Shown here: one piece after another, positions 54,813-63,823 of the stretch
Numbering within the stretch: position 1 is the first letter of the stretch
Layout of the letters: each line of letters begins with the position of its first letter
DNA from: Janibacter cremeus
GTDB lineage: Bacteria; Actinomycetota; Actinomycetes; Actinomycetales; Dermatophilaceae
Assembly: GCF_013409205.1 (NCBI RefSeq)
Contig: NZ_JACCAE010000001.1
Span: forward strand, 620,001-684,000
Direction: 5' to 3'
Length of the DNA stretch: 64,000 bases
The notes under the pieces: generated by a model
The model's input: the letters and a program-made list of their open reading frames with translations, nothing else
The model's database searches: none
What the model was told of the DNA's origin: nothing
Program-made: the position numbers and the translations under genes

Positions 54813-55811
54813 CTAGTCCGTCTCGGACTTGCGGGCGCGGGCGAGCAGCTCGCGGCCTATTTCCGTGACCGGGACCGCCTCGTGCACGGCACGGTTGACC
54901 TGCTCGATGATCGGCACGTCGACGCCGTTGCCGTGGGCGAGCTCGAGGATGGATGAGCAGGACTTCACGCCCTCCGCGGTCTGCTTGGTCTGCGCGGTGA
55001 CCTCCTCCAGCGTCAGGCCCTGACCGAGCTTGACCCCGAAGGAGTGGTTGCGCGAGAGCGGCGACATGCAGGTGGCGATGAGGTCGCCGACGCCGGCGAG
55101 ACCCGACATCGTGCGCGGGTCCGCGCCCAGTGCCATGGCCAGTCGGGTGGTCTCGGCGAGGCCCCGGGTGATGATCGTCGCCTTGGTGTTGTCGCCCATC
55201 CCCAGGCCGGAGGCCATGCCCACGGCGAGCGCGATGACGTTCTTGACCGCTCCCCCGATCTCGGCGCCGACGAGGTCGGGCGAGGTGTAGGGGCGGAAGT
55301 AGCTCGTCTGGCACGCCGCCGCGACCGTGTCGGCAGAGCGCTCGTCCGGGCAGGCGACGACGGTTGCGGCCGGCTGGCGCTGGATGATCTCGCGGGAGAG
55401 ATTCGGTCCGCTCACCGCAGAGATGCGTTCGAGCGGGACCCCGGCGACCTCGTGGATGACCTCGCTCATCCGCTTCGTCGTGCCGAGCTCGATGCCCTTC
55501 ATCAGCGAGACGATGATCTTCTCGCCCGTGAGCAGCGGGGCCCACTGGGTGAGGTTGTCGCGCAGGGACTGCGAGGGCACGGAGAGGACGACGATCCCGG
55601 CGCCGTCGACGACGCGCTCAGGATCCGTCGAGGCGGAGATCCGCGACGACAGCTCGATCCCGGGCGCGTAGTCCTCGTTGACGCCCCGGTTGAGCTGCTC
55701 GACCAGCTCGGGGCGTCGACCCCACACCCGTACGTCGTTCCCCGCGTCGGCGAGGATCGACGCGAAAGCGGTACCCCAGCTCCCGGCACCAAAGACGGCG
55801 ATGTGGTTCAC
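54813..55811 (-). CDS. gpsA: Glycerol-3-phosphate dehydrogenase [NAD(P)+]
   Basis: GpsA makes sn-glycerol-3-phosphate for phospholipids. The 332-aa protein begins MNHIAVFGAGSWGTAFASILADAGNDV with the dinucleotide loop, has LMKGIELGTTKRMSEV with the active-site Lys, and KNVIALAVGMASGLGMGDN. The GTG start overlaps the plsC stop by 4 bp; the pair supplies and acylates the same substrate. Its TAG stop lies 3 bp from the tandem repeat. Confidence 0.97.
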   Translation of the reverse strand: MNHIAVFGAGSWGTAFASILADAGNDVRVWGRRPELVEQLNRGVNEDYAPGIELSSRISASTDPERVVDGAGIVVLSVPSQSLRDNLTQWAPLLTGEKIIVSLMKGIELGTTKRMSEVIHEVAGVPLERISAVSGPNLSREIIQRQPAATVVACPDERSADTVAAACQTSYFRPYTSPDLVGAEIGGAVKNVIALAVGMASGLGMGDNTKATIITRGLAETTRLAMALGADPRTMSGLAGVGDLIATCMSPLSRNHSFGVKLGQGLTLEEVTAQTKQTAEGVKSCSSILELAHGNGVDVPIIEQVNRAVHEAVPVTEIGRELLARARKSETD

Positions 55812-56563
55812 GACTTTCCTCCTGATCGGTAGTCACCCGTGGACCGCAGTCCGTGGGCCTTGGGGTCGAAGCGTTCGGTCGGCGCCTTCGCCCCACGCAG
55901 CTGCTCCAGCCCGTGGGTGAGGGCCTGCATGATCCGGTCGGTGCCGGCGTGGATCGCCTCTCGGGTCACCGGGTTGCAGCGTAGGTCCGACAGCTCGACC
56001 GGCGGGCCGAAGTCGATCCGGACCAGAGTGCGTCGTCGCGAGATGGTGGGCCTCCGGGCATAGGGGGCCAGCAGGTCCTGCGTCCCCCACTGGGCAATCG
56101 GGATGACCGGGCAGCCGGCCTGCAGCGCCAGGCGTGCGGCACCGGTCTTGCCGCGCATGGGCCACATGTCGGGGTCGCGGGTGAGCGAGCCCTCGGGGTA
56201 GACGGCCACGCACGCGCCGGCCTCGATCGCCCGGATCGCGGGCCCGAGCGAGCTCGCCGCACCCGCCGTCTCGCGGTCGACCCGCACCTGGTGGGTGTGC
56301 CGCATGACCGACCGGACGACGGGGGTCTCGAAGAGGCTGCTCTTGGCCAGGAAGACCGGCGCGCGTCCCTGGTCGTAGAGCACGTGCGCCCACGGGAAGG
56401 GGTCGATGTGCGAGACGTGGTTCGGCGCGACGATGAAGCCACCCGAGCGGGGGAGGTGCTCCAGCCCACTGACCTCGTAGCGCATCAGTGCCCGCAGCAC
56501 CGGACGCAGGACACCCGCCACGACCCGGTACATGACCGGGGTCGGCATGCGGTGGGTGGTCAT
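55808..56563 (-). CDS. plsC: 1-acyl-sn-glycerol-3-phosphate acyltransferase family protein
   Basis: This 251-aa acyltransferase has the catalytic NHxxxxD motif in APNHVSHIDPFPW, the substrate motif VYPEGSLTRDPDMW and the ARLALQAGCPVIPIAQWGTQ segment. It acylates lysophosphatidate in the membrane. Coupling with gpsA supports a phospholipid role. GAGAGG precedes the ATG. A second paralogous role in other acylglycerols cannot be ruled out. Confidence 0.93.
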   Translation of the reverse strand: MTTHRMPTPVMYRVVAGVLRPVLRALMRYEVSGLEHLPRSGGFIVAPNHVSHIDPFPWAHVLYDQGRAPVFLAKSSLFETPVVRSVMRHTHQVRVDRETAGAASSLGPAIRAIEAGACVAVYPEGSLTRDPDMWPMRGKTGAARLALQAGCPVIPIAQWGTQDLLAPYARRPTISRRRTLVRIDFGPPVELSDLRCNPVTREAIHAGTDRIMQALTHGLEQLRGAKAPTERFDPKAHGLRSTGDYRSGGKS

Positions 56564-56630
56564 GGCACCTCTCGGTCCGGGGCGGCGCCCTCGGCGCCTC
56601 GGTCTGGAAACGCTCAGCCTATGACACGAC

Positions 56631-56636
56631 TACCCT
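56631..56636 (+). promoter_or_regulatory. -10 element (TACCCT) for the small OB-like gene
   Basis: TACCCT is 7 nt before the GTG at 56644. Confidence 0.5.
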
Positions 56637-56643
56637 CGAACCC

Positions 56644-56853
56644 GTGCAAGCCACGGTCTTCTCCCAGTCCCCTGACACCGGTGCCGTCGTCGTCACCGAC
56701 GCCGGTCTCTCCCACGACGTCAGCGCCGAGGTGGTCGTGGCCAGCGGTCTGCGCTTCCTGCGGCCCGGGCAGCGGGTGAGCATCACCGAGACCGACGGGG
56801 TGATCACCCGGTTGTGGATCGTCGGGATCGGCGATCGCGAGACGATCACCTGA
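56644..56853 (+). CDS. Small OB-fold-like (cold-shock-like) protein
   Basis: This 69-aa protein reads VQATVFSQSPDTGAVVVTDAG..., a string of short strands with Gly/Asp turns like a cold-shock/OB-fold, but without the RNP1 KGFGFI motif. I do not recognise a named family. Evidence that it is real: TACCCT exactly 7 nt before the GTG, strong third-position GC, and a strong terminator 38 bp after its stop. Confidence 0.6.
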   Translation: MQATVFSQSPDTGAVVVTDAGLSHDVSAEVVVASGLRFLRPGQRVSITETDGVITRLWIVGIGDRETIT

Positions 56854-56890
56854 CCGACCCTGGCTGGGGCGAAGGGGGCCCCACACCGAT

Positions 56891-56926
56891 CGAGGGGCCG
56901 TCACGGTGATCCGTGACGGCCCCTCG
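56891..56926. terminator. Perfect 16-bp bidirectional terminator hairpin
   Basis: CGAGGGGCCGTCACGG at 56891-56906 pairs with CCGTGACGGCCCCTCG at 56911-56926 around a TGAT loop. It lies between the convergent small OB-like gene and hupB. Confidence 0.85.
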
Positions 56927-56962
56927 GGTCGTCTCCACCGCGCGGCGGTGGAGGGTGGCTCG

Positions 56963-57787
56963 TCAGCTGGTGCCGGAGTCCGAGCTGCTCGCGGCGGTCT
57001 TCTTCGCCGGAGTGGTCTTCTTGGCCGACGTCGACTTCGACGCGGTGCTCTTCTTCGCCGGGGTCGACTTCTTGGCCGTGGACTTCGACGCGGTCGACTT
57101 CGACGCACTCGACTTCTTCGCCGGAGTGGCCTTCTTGGCCGACGTCGACTTCGACGCGGTGCTCTTCTTCGCCGGGGTCGACTTCTTGGCCGTGGACTTC
57201 GACGCGGTCGACGTCGACGCACTCGACTTCTTCGCCGGAGTGGCCTTCTTGGCCGACGACTTCGACGCGGTCGACTTCGCCGGGGTCGACTTCTTGGCCG
57301 AAGTGGCCTTCTTGGCCGACGACGACTTCGACGCAGTGCTCTTCTTCGCCGGGGTCGACTTCGCGGCCGCGGGCTTCGACTCCGCCGAGGTCTTCTTGCC
57401 CTTCTTGCCGCCCGGGACGGCGCCACCGGCGATGGCTCGAGCGGTGCCCGCTGCGGAGGTGACGGTGCCGGCTGCGGCACGCGCCGCGGCGGGGGCGGCC
57501 TTCGGCAGCGACTTGGGGTCGGCGACGTAGGTCTTGAAGCTCGTGCCCGCCTTGAAGCGCGGGACCGTGGTCTTCTTGATCTTCACGACCTCACCGGTGC
57601 GCGGGTTGCGGCCGGTCCGAGCTGCGCGGGCCGCCTTCTCGAAGGTGCCGAAACCGGTGATGGCGACGCGCCCCCCCTTGGCCACCTCACGGACGATCGT
57701 GTCGAGCACGACCTCCAGTGCCTCCTGGGCCGCCTTCCGGCTACCCAGCCTCTCTTCGAGAGCCTTGACGAGTTCTGCCTTGTTCAC
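56963..57787 (-). CDS. hupB: HU DNA-binding protein with histone H1-like C-terminal tail
   Basis: Residues 1-90 are a complete HU (VNKAELVKALEERLGSRKAAQ, ITGFGTFEKAARAARTGRNPRTG, PRFKAGTSFKTYV). The remaining 180 residues are low-complexity tail made of repeated AKK, STPAKK and KSTASK units, like mycobacterial and streptomycete HupB/HupS tails that bind DNA and carry modifications. At 274 aa it is long for the group. The GTG at 57787 is preferred because GGGAG lies 5 nt upstream; a GTG two codons earlier overlaps that site. Confidence 0.95.
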   Translation of the reverse strand: MNKAELVKALEERLGSRKAAQEALEVVLDTIVREVAKGGRVAITGFGTFEKAARAARTGRNPRTGEVVKIKKTTVPRFKAGTSFKTYVADPKSLPKAAPAAARAAAGTVTSAAGTARAIAGGAVPGGKKGKKTSAESKPAAAKSTPAKKSTASKSSSAKKATSAKKSTPAKSTASKSSAKKATPAKKSSASTSTASKSTAKKSTPAKKSTASKSTSAKKATPAKKSSASKSTASKSTAKKSTPAKKSTASKSTSAKKTTPAKKTAASSSDSGTS

Positions 57788-57927
57788 GGTCACTCCCGTA
57801 GCGGTTCGACGCCGGGCAGTCCCCGGCTCGGACAGCCGAGTCGTTCACCCGACCTGTACACGACGGTAGGGCGGGTGACGCCCTCCGTGCAGCATTTCGG
57901 GGTGACCAGTTTTTATTGGCGCACAAG

Positions 57928-57990
57928 CGCATTCGCCGACCCTCGGCCCGACCACGGAGTAGTCCTGGCCGGAGAAGATCGGCGAATGCG
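57928..57990. repeat. 12-bp inverted repeat downstream of leuD
   Basis: CGCATTCGCCGA (57928-57939) and TCGGCGAATGCG (57979-57990) are perfect complements with a 39-bp loop, 57-119 bp after the leuD stop. It may terminate leuCD or be part of the hupB upstream region. The rest of the 253-bp gap shows nothing clear. Confidence 0.5.
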
Positions 57991-58046
57991 GCGTGCGGGC
58001 GACGAGTACGACTGCCCGGCAACGACTTTCGACGAAGGCTCGAAAC

Positions 58047-58640
58047 TCAGACCGGCTGCGTCGTCGGCTTCCAACTCGGTCGCGAGGCCTCGAAGTCGGT
58101 GACGTCCTGCTCGTGCCGCATCGTCAGGCCGATGTCGTCGAGGCCCTCGATGAGGCGCCACCGCGTGTAGTCGTCCACGTGGAAGGCGCAGGTGATGTCC
58201 CCGGCGACCACGGTCCTCGCCGTGAGGTCGACGGTGATCTGCGCGCCCGGGGTGTTCTCGAGGTACTTCCACAGCAGTTCGACGTCGTCCTGGGCGACCT
58301 GCGCGGCGAGCAGGCCCTGCTTGCCGGAGTTGCCCCGGAAGATGTCGGCGAAGCGCGAGGAGATGACGACCCTGAAGCCGTAGTCCTTCAGCGCCCAGAC
58401 TGCGTGCTCGCGCGAGGACCCGGTACCGAAGTCGGGGCCGACGACGAGGACCGAACCGTCCTGGTACGCGGGCTGGTTGAGCACGAAGGTCTCGTCGTTG
58501 CGCCACGCGGCGAAGAGGCCGTCCTCGAAGCCGGTGCGGGAGACCCGCTTGAGGTACACCGCCGGGATGATCTGGTCGGTGTCGACATTGCTGCGGCGCA
58601 GCGGGACGCCCGTGCCGGTGTGTGTCGTGAACTTCTCCAT
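58047..58640 (-). CDS. leuD: 3-isopropylmalate dehydratase small subunit
   Basis: LeuD is the swivel domain of isopropylmalate isomerase in leucine synthesis. The 197-aa protein starts [30 protein letters not shown] and has [14 protein letters not shown] with the substrate-binding Ser-Arg loop. It follows leuC by 6 bp and must act as a complex with it. Confidence 0.97.
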   Translation of the reverse strand: MEKFTTHTGTGVPLRRSNVDTDQIIPAVYLKRVSRTGFEDGLFAAWRNDETFVLNQPAYQDGSVLVVGPDFGTGSSREHAVWALKDYGFRVVISSRFADIFRGNSGKQGLLAAQVAQDDVELLWKYLENTPGAQITVDLTARTVVAGDITCAFHVDDYTRWRLIEGLDDIGLTMRHEQDVTDFEASRPSWKPTTQPV

Positions 58641-58646
58641 CGCTGC

Positions 58647-60056
58647 TCAGGCTCCTTCGGTGGCGTCGAGATCGGCGGGGCTGGACAACGTGCCGCGCAC
58701 GGCGGTGGCCGCGGCCACCAGCGGCGAGACGAGGTGGGTGCGCCCCCCCTTCCCCTGGCGTCCCTCGAAGTTGCGGTTGCTCGTCGAGGCGGACCGCTCC
58801 CCCGGGGAGAGGATGTCGGGGTTCATGCCCAGGCACATCGAGCACCCGGGCAGACGCCACTGCGCACCCGCCTCGGTGAAGACGTGGTGCAGGCCCTCCT
58901 CCTCGGCCTGGACCCGTACCCGCGCGGACCCGGGGACGACGAGCATGCGCACGGACTGCGCGACGTGACGGCCCTTGATGACCCCGGCCGCGGCCCGCAG
59001 GTCCTCGATGCGACCGTTGGTGCACGAGCCGAGGAAGACGGTGTCGACCGCGACCTCGCGCAGCGGGGTGCCCGGGGTCAGGGCCATGTACTCCAGCGCC
59101 TTCGTGGCGGTGGCCCGCTCGTCCTCGTCGGCCATCGCCTCGGGGTCGGGCACGGCCTCGGCCAGCGGGGCACCCTGACCGGGGTTGGTTCCCCAGGTGA
59201 CGAAGGGGGTCAGCGTCGAGGCATCGATGTCCACCTCCATGTCGAAGACGGCGTCGTCGTCACTGCGCAGCTGCTGCCAGCTCTCCAGGGCGGCATCCCA
59301 CTCGGTGCCGGTCGGTGCGTGGTCACGGCCGCGGAGGTAGTCGAAGGTCGTGGAGTCGGGGGCGATCATGCCGGCGCGGGCGCCGGCCTCGATCGACATG
59401 TTGCACACGGTCATCCGGGCCTCCATCGACAGGGCCTCGATGGCCTCGCCGCGGTACTCCAGGACATAGCCTTGGCCGCCGCCGGTGCCGATCTTCGCGA
59501 TCACCGCGAGGATGACGTCCTTGGCGCTCACGCCCGGCTGCAGCTGCCCGTGGACGTTGATCGCCATGGTCTTGAAGGGGTTGAGCGGGAGCGTCTGCGT
59601 GGCCAGGACGTGCTCGACCTCGCTGGTGCCGATGCCGAAGGCGAGCGCGCCGAAGGCACCGTGGGTGCTCGTGTGGCTGTCGCCGCAGACGACGGTCGTC
59701 CCGGGCTGGGTCAGGCCCAGCTGGGGGCCGACGACGTGGACGATGCCCTGCTCTGCGTCACCCATCGGGTAGAGCGTCACGCCGAACTCGGCGCAGTTGT
59801 CGCGCAGCGTCTCGACCTGGATCCTGCTCACCGGGTCGGTGATGGGGCCCGGCGTGGTGGGGACGTTGTGGTCCTCGGTCGCGAGGGTGAGGTCAGGGCG
59901 ACGGACGGGTCGACCGGCGAGGCGCAGCCCCTCGAAGGCCTGCGGGCTCGTCACCTCGTGGAGGAGGTGCAGATCGATGTAGAGGAGGTCGGGCTCTCCC
60001 TCGTTGCGACGGACGACGTGGGCGTCCCATACCTTCTCGGCCAGCGTTCCAGCCAT
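58647..60056 (-). CDS. leuC: 3-isopropylmalate dehydratase large subunit
   Basis: LeuC is the aconitase-fold subunit with a 4Fe-4S cluster. The 469-aa protein starts [15 protein letters not shown], has [31 protein letters not shown], the first cluster Cys in [14 protein letters not shown] and the other two in [14 protein letters not shown] precedes the ATG. The divergent IclR-type gene 120 bp away is probably its regulator. Confidence 0.97.
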   Translation of the reverse strand: MAGTLAEKVWDAHVVRRNEGEPDLLYIDLHLLHEVTSPQAFEGLRLAGRPVRRPDLTLATEDHNVPTTPGPITDPVSRIQVETLRDNCAEFGVTLYPMGDAEQGIVHVVGPQLGLTQPGTTVVCGDSHTSTHGAFGALAFGIGTSEVEHVLATQTLPLNPFKTMAINVHGQLQPGVSAKDVILAVIAKIGTGGGQGYVLEYRGEAIEALSMEARMTVCNMSIEAGARAGMIAPDSTTFDYLRGRDHAPTGTEWDAALESWQQLRSDDDAVFDMEVDIDASTLTPFVTWGTNPGQGAPLAEAVPDPEAMADEDERATATKALEYMALTPGTPLREVAVDTVFLGSCTNGRIEDLRAAAGVIKGRHVAQSVRMLVVPGSARVRVQAEEEGLHHVFTEAGAQWRLPGCSMCLGMNPDILSPGERSASTSNRNFEGRQGKGGRTHLVSPLVAAATAVRGTLSSPADLDATEGA

Positions 60057-60146
60057 GTCCTCATCCCATCCCATGCGTTGTGCCACAGGTGTGCACGGTG
60101 TGTGTCGACCGACATTCGCATGCCGTGTGATCCACGATATCTTGCG

Positions 60147-60161
60147 TCTCACGAATTGAGA
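60147..60161. promoter_or_regulatory. Palindrome between leuC and iclR (TCTCA-N5-TGAGA)
   Basis: Inverted repeat TCTCA-CGAAT-TGAGA, 15 bp before the iclR ATG in the leuC-iclR divergent region. It is a likely operator for the IclR protein acting on leuCD and itself. Confidence 0.5.
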
Positions 60162-60176
60162 TGTCAGTATCAGTCC

Positions 60177-60926
60177 ATGGACAACGGTAGTGGAGTGGGC
60201 GTCCTCGACAAGGCCGCCGTCGTGCTCGGAGCCCTGGAGTCGGGCCCCTCAACCCTTGCACAGCTGGTCGCGGCCACCGGGCTGGCCCGACCGACGGCAC
60301 ACCGGCTCGCCGTGGCCCTGGAGCACCACCGGCTGGTCGGGCGCGACATGCAGGGGCGCTTCGTCCTCGGCCCGCGCCTGGGCGAGCTCGCCGCCTCCGC
60401 CGGTGAGGACAAGCTGCTCGTTGCCGCCAATCCCGTGCTGGGGGCTCTGCGTGATCACACCAACGAGTCCGCCCAGCTCTTCCGCCGCCAGGGGGAGCAC
60501 CGGGTCTGCGTCTCCGCCGCAGAGCGCCCGGTCGGCCTGCGCGACTCGATCCCGGTCGGCGCGACCCTGACCATGCACGCCGGCTCGGCCGCCCAGGTGC
60601 TGCTCGCGTGGGAGGAACCGGACCGACTCCACCGCGGCCTGCAGGAAGCCGCCTTCACCGCGACCATGCTCTCCGGCGTCCGCCGCCGTGGCTGGGCGCA
60701 GAGCGTCGGCGAGCGTGAGGCCGGCGTCGCCTCCGTCTCCGCCCCCGTGCGCTCCCCCTCCGGCCGCGTCATCGCCGCCGTCTCGATCTCGGGTCCGATC
60801 GAGCGCCTCTCGCGCCAGCCGGGCCGGCTGCACGCCGCGACCGTCATCGCCGGCGCGAACAAGCTCACCGAGGTCCTGGAGAAGCACGCCAAGGCAGCCG
60901 AGGCCGCCGACCGCGACACCGAGTGA
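60177..60926 (+). CDS. IclR-family regulator (NdgR/LtbR-like)
   Basis: This 249-aa protein has the IclR winged helix (residues about 7-68, [43 protein letters not shown]) and the C-terminal GAF-like effector domain ([34 protein letters not shown]). Divergence from leuCD is the hallmark of NdgR/LtbR, which control leucine and other amino-acid genes in actinobacteria. A Lys/Ala/Glu/Asp tail ends the protein. I see a 14-bp-stem hairpin after its stop. Confidence 0.92.
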   Translation: MDNGSGVGVLDKAAVVLGALESGPSTLAQLVAATGLARPTAHRLAVALEHHRLVGRDMQGRFVLGPRLGELAASAGEDKLLVAANPVLGALRDHTNESAQLFRRQGEHRVCVSAAERPVGLRDSIPVGATLTMHAGSAAQVLLAWEEPDRLHRGLQEAAFTATMLSGVRRRGWAQSVGEREAGVASVSAPVRSPSGRVIAAVSISGPIERLSRQPGRLHAATVIAGANKLTEVLEKHAKAAEAADRDTE

Positions 60927-60957
60927 CCACGGGGCCCCTCCCCCGTCGGGCGAGGGG

Positions 60958-61017
60958 TACGGCGTTGCGCGCGGCCGTCACGTGAAATTTCGGGACACTG
61001 GCGCGCCCAACGCCGTA
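60958..61017. repeat. Hairpin downstream of the IclR gene
   Basis: TACGGCGTTG (60958-60967) pairs with CAACGCCGTA (61008-61017), and after a single C-C mismatch GCGC pairs with GCGC, leaving a loop of about 30 nt. It may be a terminator for iclR or a small structured RNA. Confidence 0.5.
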
Positions 61018-61061
61018 GGGCCGCCCGCTTCGCCCGCACCCCGCCCCCGGGCACGGCAAAG

Positions 61062-61086
61062 GCCCCCGTCCACCAGGAACGGGGGC
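61062..61086 (-). terminator. Terminator after tRNA-Glu
   Basis: GCCCCCGT (61062-61069) pairs with ACGGGGGC (61079-61086); on the minus strand a CTTTG run follows. It is 11 bp beyond the tRNA-Glu 3' end. Confidence 0.7.
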
Positions 61087-61097
61087 ATTGCTCGATG

Positions 61098-61170
61098 TAG
61101 CCCCGACGGGATTCGAACCCGCGCTACCGCCTTGAGAGGGCGGCGTGCTAGGCCACTACACAACGGGGCC
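61098..61170 (-). tRNA. tRNA-Glu (anticodon CTC)
   Basis: The 73-nt minus-strand sequence folds into a cloverleaf: D stem GTGT/GCAC with one G-U pair, anticodon stem CCGCC/GGCGG with loop CTCTCAA (anticodon CTC, reads GAG), T loop TTCGAAT. The acceptor stem starts with a G-U pair at 1-72. The 3' CCA is not encoded. Confidence 0.95.
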
Positions 61171-61269
61171 TCATGCTGATCACCGACCGGCGGACCGGCC
61201 GAGCGACGGAGAGAACAATACCCACAAGGGGCCCTTCTCCGAAATCGAGTGGCAGTGCCACTCACAGCG

Positions 61270-61341
61270 CTGGGGTACCAGGACTCGAACCTAGAACAAC
61301 TGAACCAGAATCAGCCGTGTTGCCAATTACACCATACCCCA
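61270..61341 (-). tRNA. tRNA-Gln (anticodon CTG)
   Basis: The 72-nt minus-strand sequence has a 7-bp acceptor stem TGGGGTA/TACCCCA, an anticodon stem GCTGA/TCAGT with loop TTCTGGT (anticodon CTG, reads CAG) and the T loop TTCGAGT. CCA is not encoded. It lies between gltX and tRNA-Glu. Confidence 0.95.
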
Positions 61342-61437
61342 AGGGGGTATCACCGGCCCTTCGGACCGAAGTCCGCGCGGCCTGTGAACCGAGTGGTGAT
61401 ACTACCCGCCTGCTGATGCTGCACCCAAATCGAGCAG

Positions 61438-62940
61438 TCAGGCCAGTGATGCGCGCAGGTTGCGCAGTCGGGTGAGCGAGGAGTCCTTGCCCAGGATCTC
61501 CATCGACTCGAAGAGCGGCGGGCTGACCTTCTGCCCCGACACGGCCGTGCGCAGCGGACCGAAGGCCAGACGGGGCTTGATGTCCATGCCGTCGACGATC
61601 GCCTCGCGCAGCACGCGCTCGATCTCGGCGGCGTGCCACTGGTCCAGCGGCGTCAGCGCGGCGAGCGCGGTGTCGAGCACCTCCCCCGCGGTGTCCTTCA
61701 GACCCTTGCGTGCGTCCTCGGCGATCTCCAGGTCCGCGTCGGCGACGTAGAAGGGCGCCACGAGCGCGCTCGCCTCGGTGAGCAGGTTGATCCGCGTCTG
61801 GATCTGCTCGGTGACGCTCCTCAGCCGCGCGAGCTCACCCGGGCTCGGGTCCTGCGCCAGCACCCTGTCGGCCTGCAGGAACGGCAGCAGGCGCGCCGCG
61901 AGGTCATCCAGCTGAAGACCCCGGATCCACGCCCCGTTGAGCCAGTCGAGCTTCTTCAGGTCGAAGATCGGGCCGACGGTGTTGACCTTGTCCCAGGCGA
62001 AAACGCGACTGAACTCCTCGACGGTGAACTTCTCGACGTCCTCGCCGCTCTCCCCCTTCGCCGGCGGGTAGGCCAGCAGACCGAGGAAGTTGACGACGGC
62101 CTCGGGCAGGTAGCCCTGCTCCTCGAACCACGTCAGGCGCGCCTCGGGGTTCTTGCGCTTGGAGATCTTCGACTTGTTCTGGTTGCGCAGCAGCGGCATG
62201 TGCGCGAACTTCGGCGGCTCCAGCCCGAGCCACTGGTAGAGCAGGACATGCTTGGGCGTGGAGGAGATCCACTCCTCACCGCGCACGACGTGGGTGATGC
62301 CCATCTCGTGGTCGTCGACGACGACGGCCAGGTGGTACGTCGGGAAGCCGTCGCCCTTGAGGATGACCTGGTCGTCGGGCACCGGCGCCGAGACGGTTCC
62401 GCGGATGACGTCCTCGAAGGTCGTCGGGGCGTCGTCCGGCACGAGCATGCGCACGACGGGGGTGTCGTTGAAGCCCTCCAGCTGCGCGCGCTCCTCCTTG
62501 GTCTTGCCGACGCACATCCGGTCGTAGCCGGTGGGCAGCTTGAGCTTCTGCTGCTTCTCGCGCATGGCCGCCAGCCGCTCGGAGGAGCACCAGCAGTGGT
62601 AGGCGTGGCCGTCCTCGATGAGCTTGTCGACGTAGGGCCGGTAGGTCTCCAGACGCTCGCTCTGGCGGTACGGCGCGTAGGGGCCGCCCACGTCCGGACC
62701 CTCGTCCCAGGTCAACCCGAGCCACCCGAGGGTGTCGTAGAGCTGCTGCTCGCTCGTGGCGTTGAACCGTGCCCGGTCGGTGTCCTCGATGCGCAGGACG
62801 AAGGAGCCGCCCTGCTGGCGCGCGTACGCGAGGTTGAACAACGCCATGTAGGCGGTGCCGACGTGCGGGTCACCGGTCGGCGACGGGGCGACGCGCAGTC
62901 GGGGGGCGGTGGTCTCGGAGGCTGCAGAGGAGTCGCTCAT
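61438..62940 (-). CDS. gltX: Glutamyl-tRNA synthetase
   Basis: This 500-aa class I synthetase has the HIGH-type motif in APSPTGDPHVGTAY, the KMSKS-type motif in KSKISKRKNPE and the alpha-helical C-terminal cage. In actinobacteria, which lack GlnRS, it usually charges both tRNA-Glu and tRNA-Gln, the latter then being amidated by GatCAB. The tRNA-Gln and tRNA-Glu genes just downstream on the same strand fit this dual role. ATG at 62940 is the start. Confidence 0.97.
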   Translation of the reverse strand: MSDSSAASETTAPRLRVAPSPTGDPHVGTAYMALFNLAYARQQGGSFVLRIEDTDRARFNATSEQQLYDTLGWLGLTWDEGPDVGGPYAPYRQSERLETYRPYVDKLIEDGHAYHCWCSSERLAAMREKQQKLKLPTGYDRMCVGKTKEERAQLEGFNDTPVVRMLVPDDAPTTFEDVIRGTVSAPVPDDQVILKGDGFPTYHLAVVVDDHEMGITHVVRGEEWISSTPKHVLLYQWLGLEPPKFAHMPLLRNQNKSKISKRKNPEARLTWFEEQGYLPEAVVNFLGLLAYPPAKGESGEDVEKFTVEEFSRVFAWDKVNTVGPIFDLKKLDWLNGAWIRGLQLDDLAARLLPFLQADRVLAQDPSPGELARLRSVTEQIQTRINLLTEASALVAPFYVADADLEIAEDARKGLKDTAGEVLDTALAALTPLDQWHAAEIERVLREAIVDGMDIKPRLAFGPLRTAVSGQKVSPPLFESMEILGKDSSLTRLRNLRASLA

Positions 62941-63000
62941 GATGGCCCGATGCTATCGCTCGCCCTTCCCTGCGGCTGACCCCTCTGCCACGCTGCACGG

Positions 63001-63783
63001 ATGACCACCGAACTCGTCACCGTCGACACCACGGACACCGTCACCACCATCACCATCGAGCAGCCGCAGACACGCAACGCCCTGTCCGTGCCCGTGATGG
63101 AGGCCCTGATCGACGCCCTCGAGGAGGTCGCCGCTCGCACCGACGTCCACGCGGTCGTCCTGGCCACGGCGGGTCATGTCTTCTCCTCCGGCCACGACCT
63201 CGCCGAGGTCCGCGCGGCCGACGATGAGGAGCAGCAGCGGATCTTCTCCGTCTGCTCGCGCCTGATGCTGAAGGTCCAGCAGATCCCCCAGCCGGTCATC
63301 GCCCGCGTCCAGGGGGTGGCCACCGCCGCCGGGTGCCAGCTGGTGGCGACCTGCGACCTGGCCGTGGCCGCCGCCTCGGCACGCTTCGCCACCCCGGGTG
63401 TGCGCATCGGTCTCTTCTGCTCCACCCCGATGGTCGCCCTCTCGCGCGCGGTCCCGCGCAAGCAGGCCATGCGGATGCTGCTCACCGGTGAGATGGTTCC
63501 CGCCGAGCGGGCCCTGGCGATGGGTCTGGTCTCCGACGTGGTCCCCGACGAGGACCTGGTCGCCGCGACGGACGAGATCGCCCGCACGGTCGCCGGTGCG
63601 TCCTCGGCCACCGTCGCCGTGGGCAAGCGCGCCTTCTACGACCAGATCGACCTGCCGGTCGAACGCGCCTACGAGGAGATGACCAAGGTCATGGTCGACA
63701 ACGCTCTCTCGCCCGATGCCCGGGAGGGCGTCGGCGCCTTCCTCGACAAGCGTGAACCGCAGTGGCAGCACCGCACGCACTGA
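63001..63783 (+). CDS. Crotonase/enoyl-CoA hydratase family protein (ECHDC3-like)
   Basis: This 260-aa crotonase-fold protein has the oxyanion-hole segments HVFSSGHDLAEV and GVATAAGCQLVATCDL, and ATPGVRIGLFCSTPMVALSRAVPRKQAMRML typical of the ECHDC3-like subgroup. The catalytic Glu pair of true enoyl-CoA hydratase is not obvious (GCQLVATCDL where classical enzymes have Glu), so it may act on another acyl-CoA. It is divergent from gltX, 60 bp away. Confidence 0.87.
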   Translation: MTTELVTVDTTDTVTTITIEQPQTRNALSVPVMEALIDALEEVAARTDVHAVVLATAGHVFSSGHDLAEVRAADDEEQQRIFSVCSRLMLKVQQIPQPVIARVQGVATAAGCQLVATCDLAVAAASARFATPGVRIGLFCSTPMVALSRAVPRKQAMRMLLTGEMVPAERALAMGLVSDVVPDEDLVAATDEIARTVAGASSATVAVGKRAFYDQIDLPVERAYEEMTKVMVDNALSPDAREGVGAFLDKREPQWQHRTH

Positions 63784-63801
63784 CCGGGGTGCGGGTGCGG
63801 G

Positions 63802-63823
63802 CGAAGGGGGTCGCCCCCCTTCG
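63802..63823. terminator. CGAAGGGGG hairpin between convergent genes
   Basis: CGAAGGGGG (63802-63810) and CCCCCTTCG (63815-63823) make a perfect 9-bp stem with a TCGC loop, between the crotonase and YnfA-type stop codons. Confidence 0.75.

Noticed and set aside
57000..57370. Minisatellite or non-coding repeat
   Set aside because: The periodicity is explained by AKK/STPAKK codons in the HupB tail.
61098..61341. tRNA genes as an island integration site
   Set aside because: Flanks are gltX and iclR with no integrase and no duplicated tRNA 3' ends.
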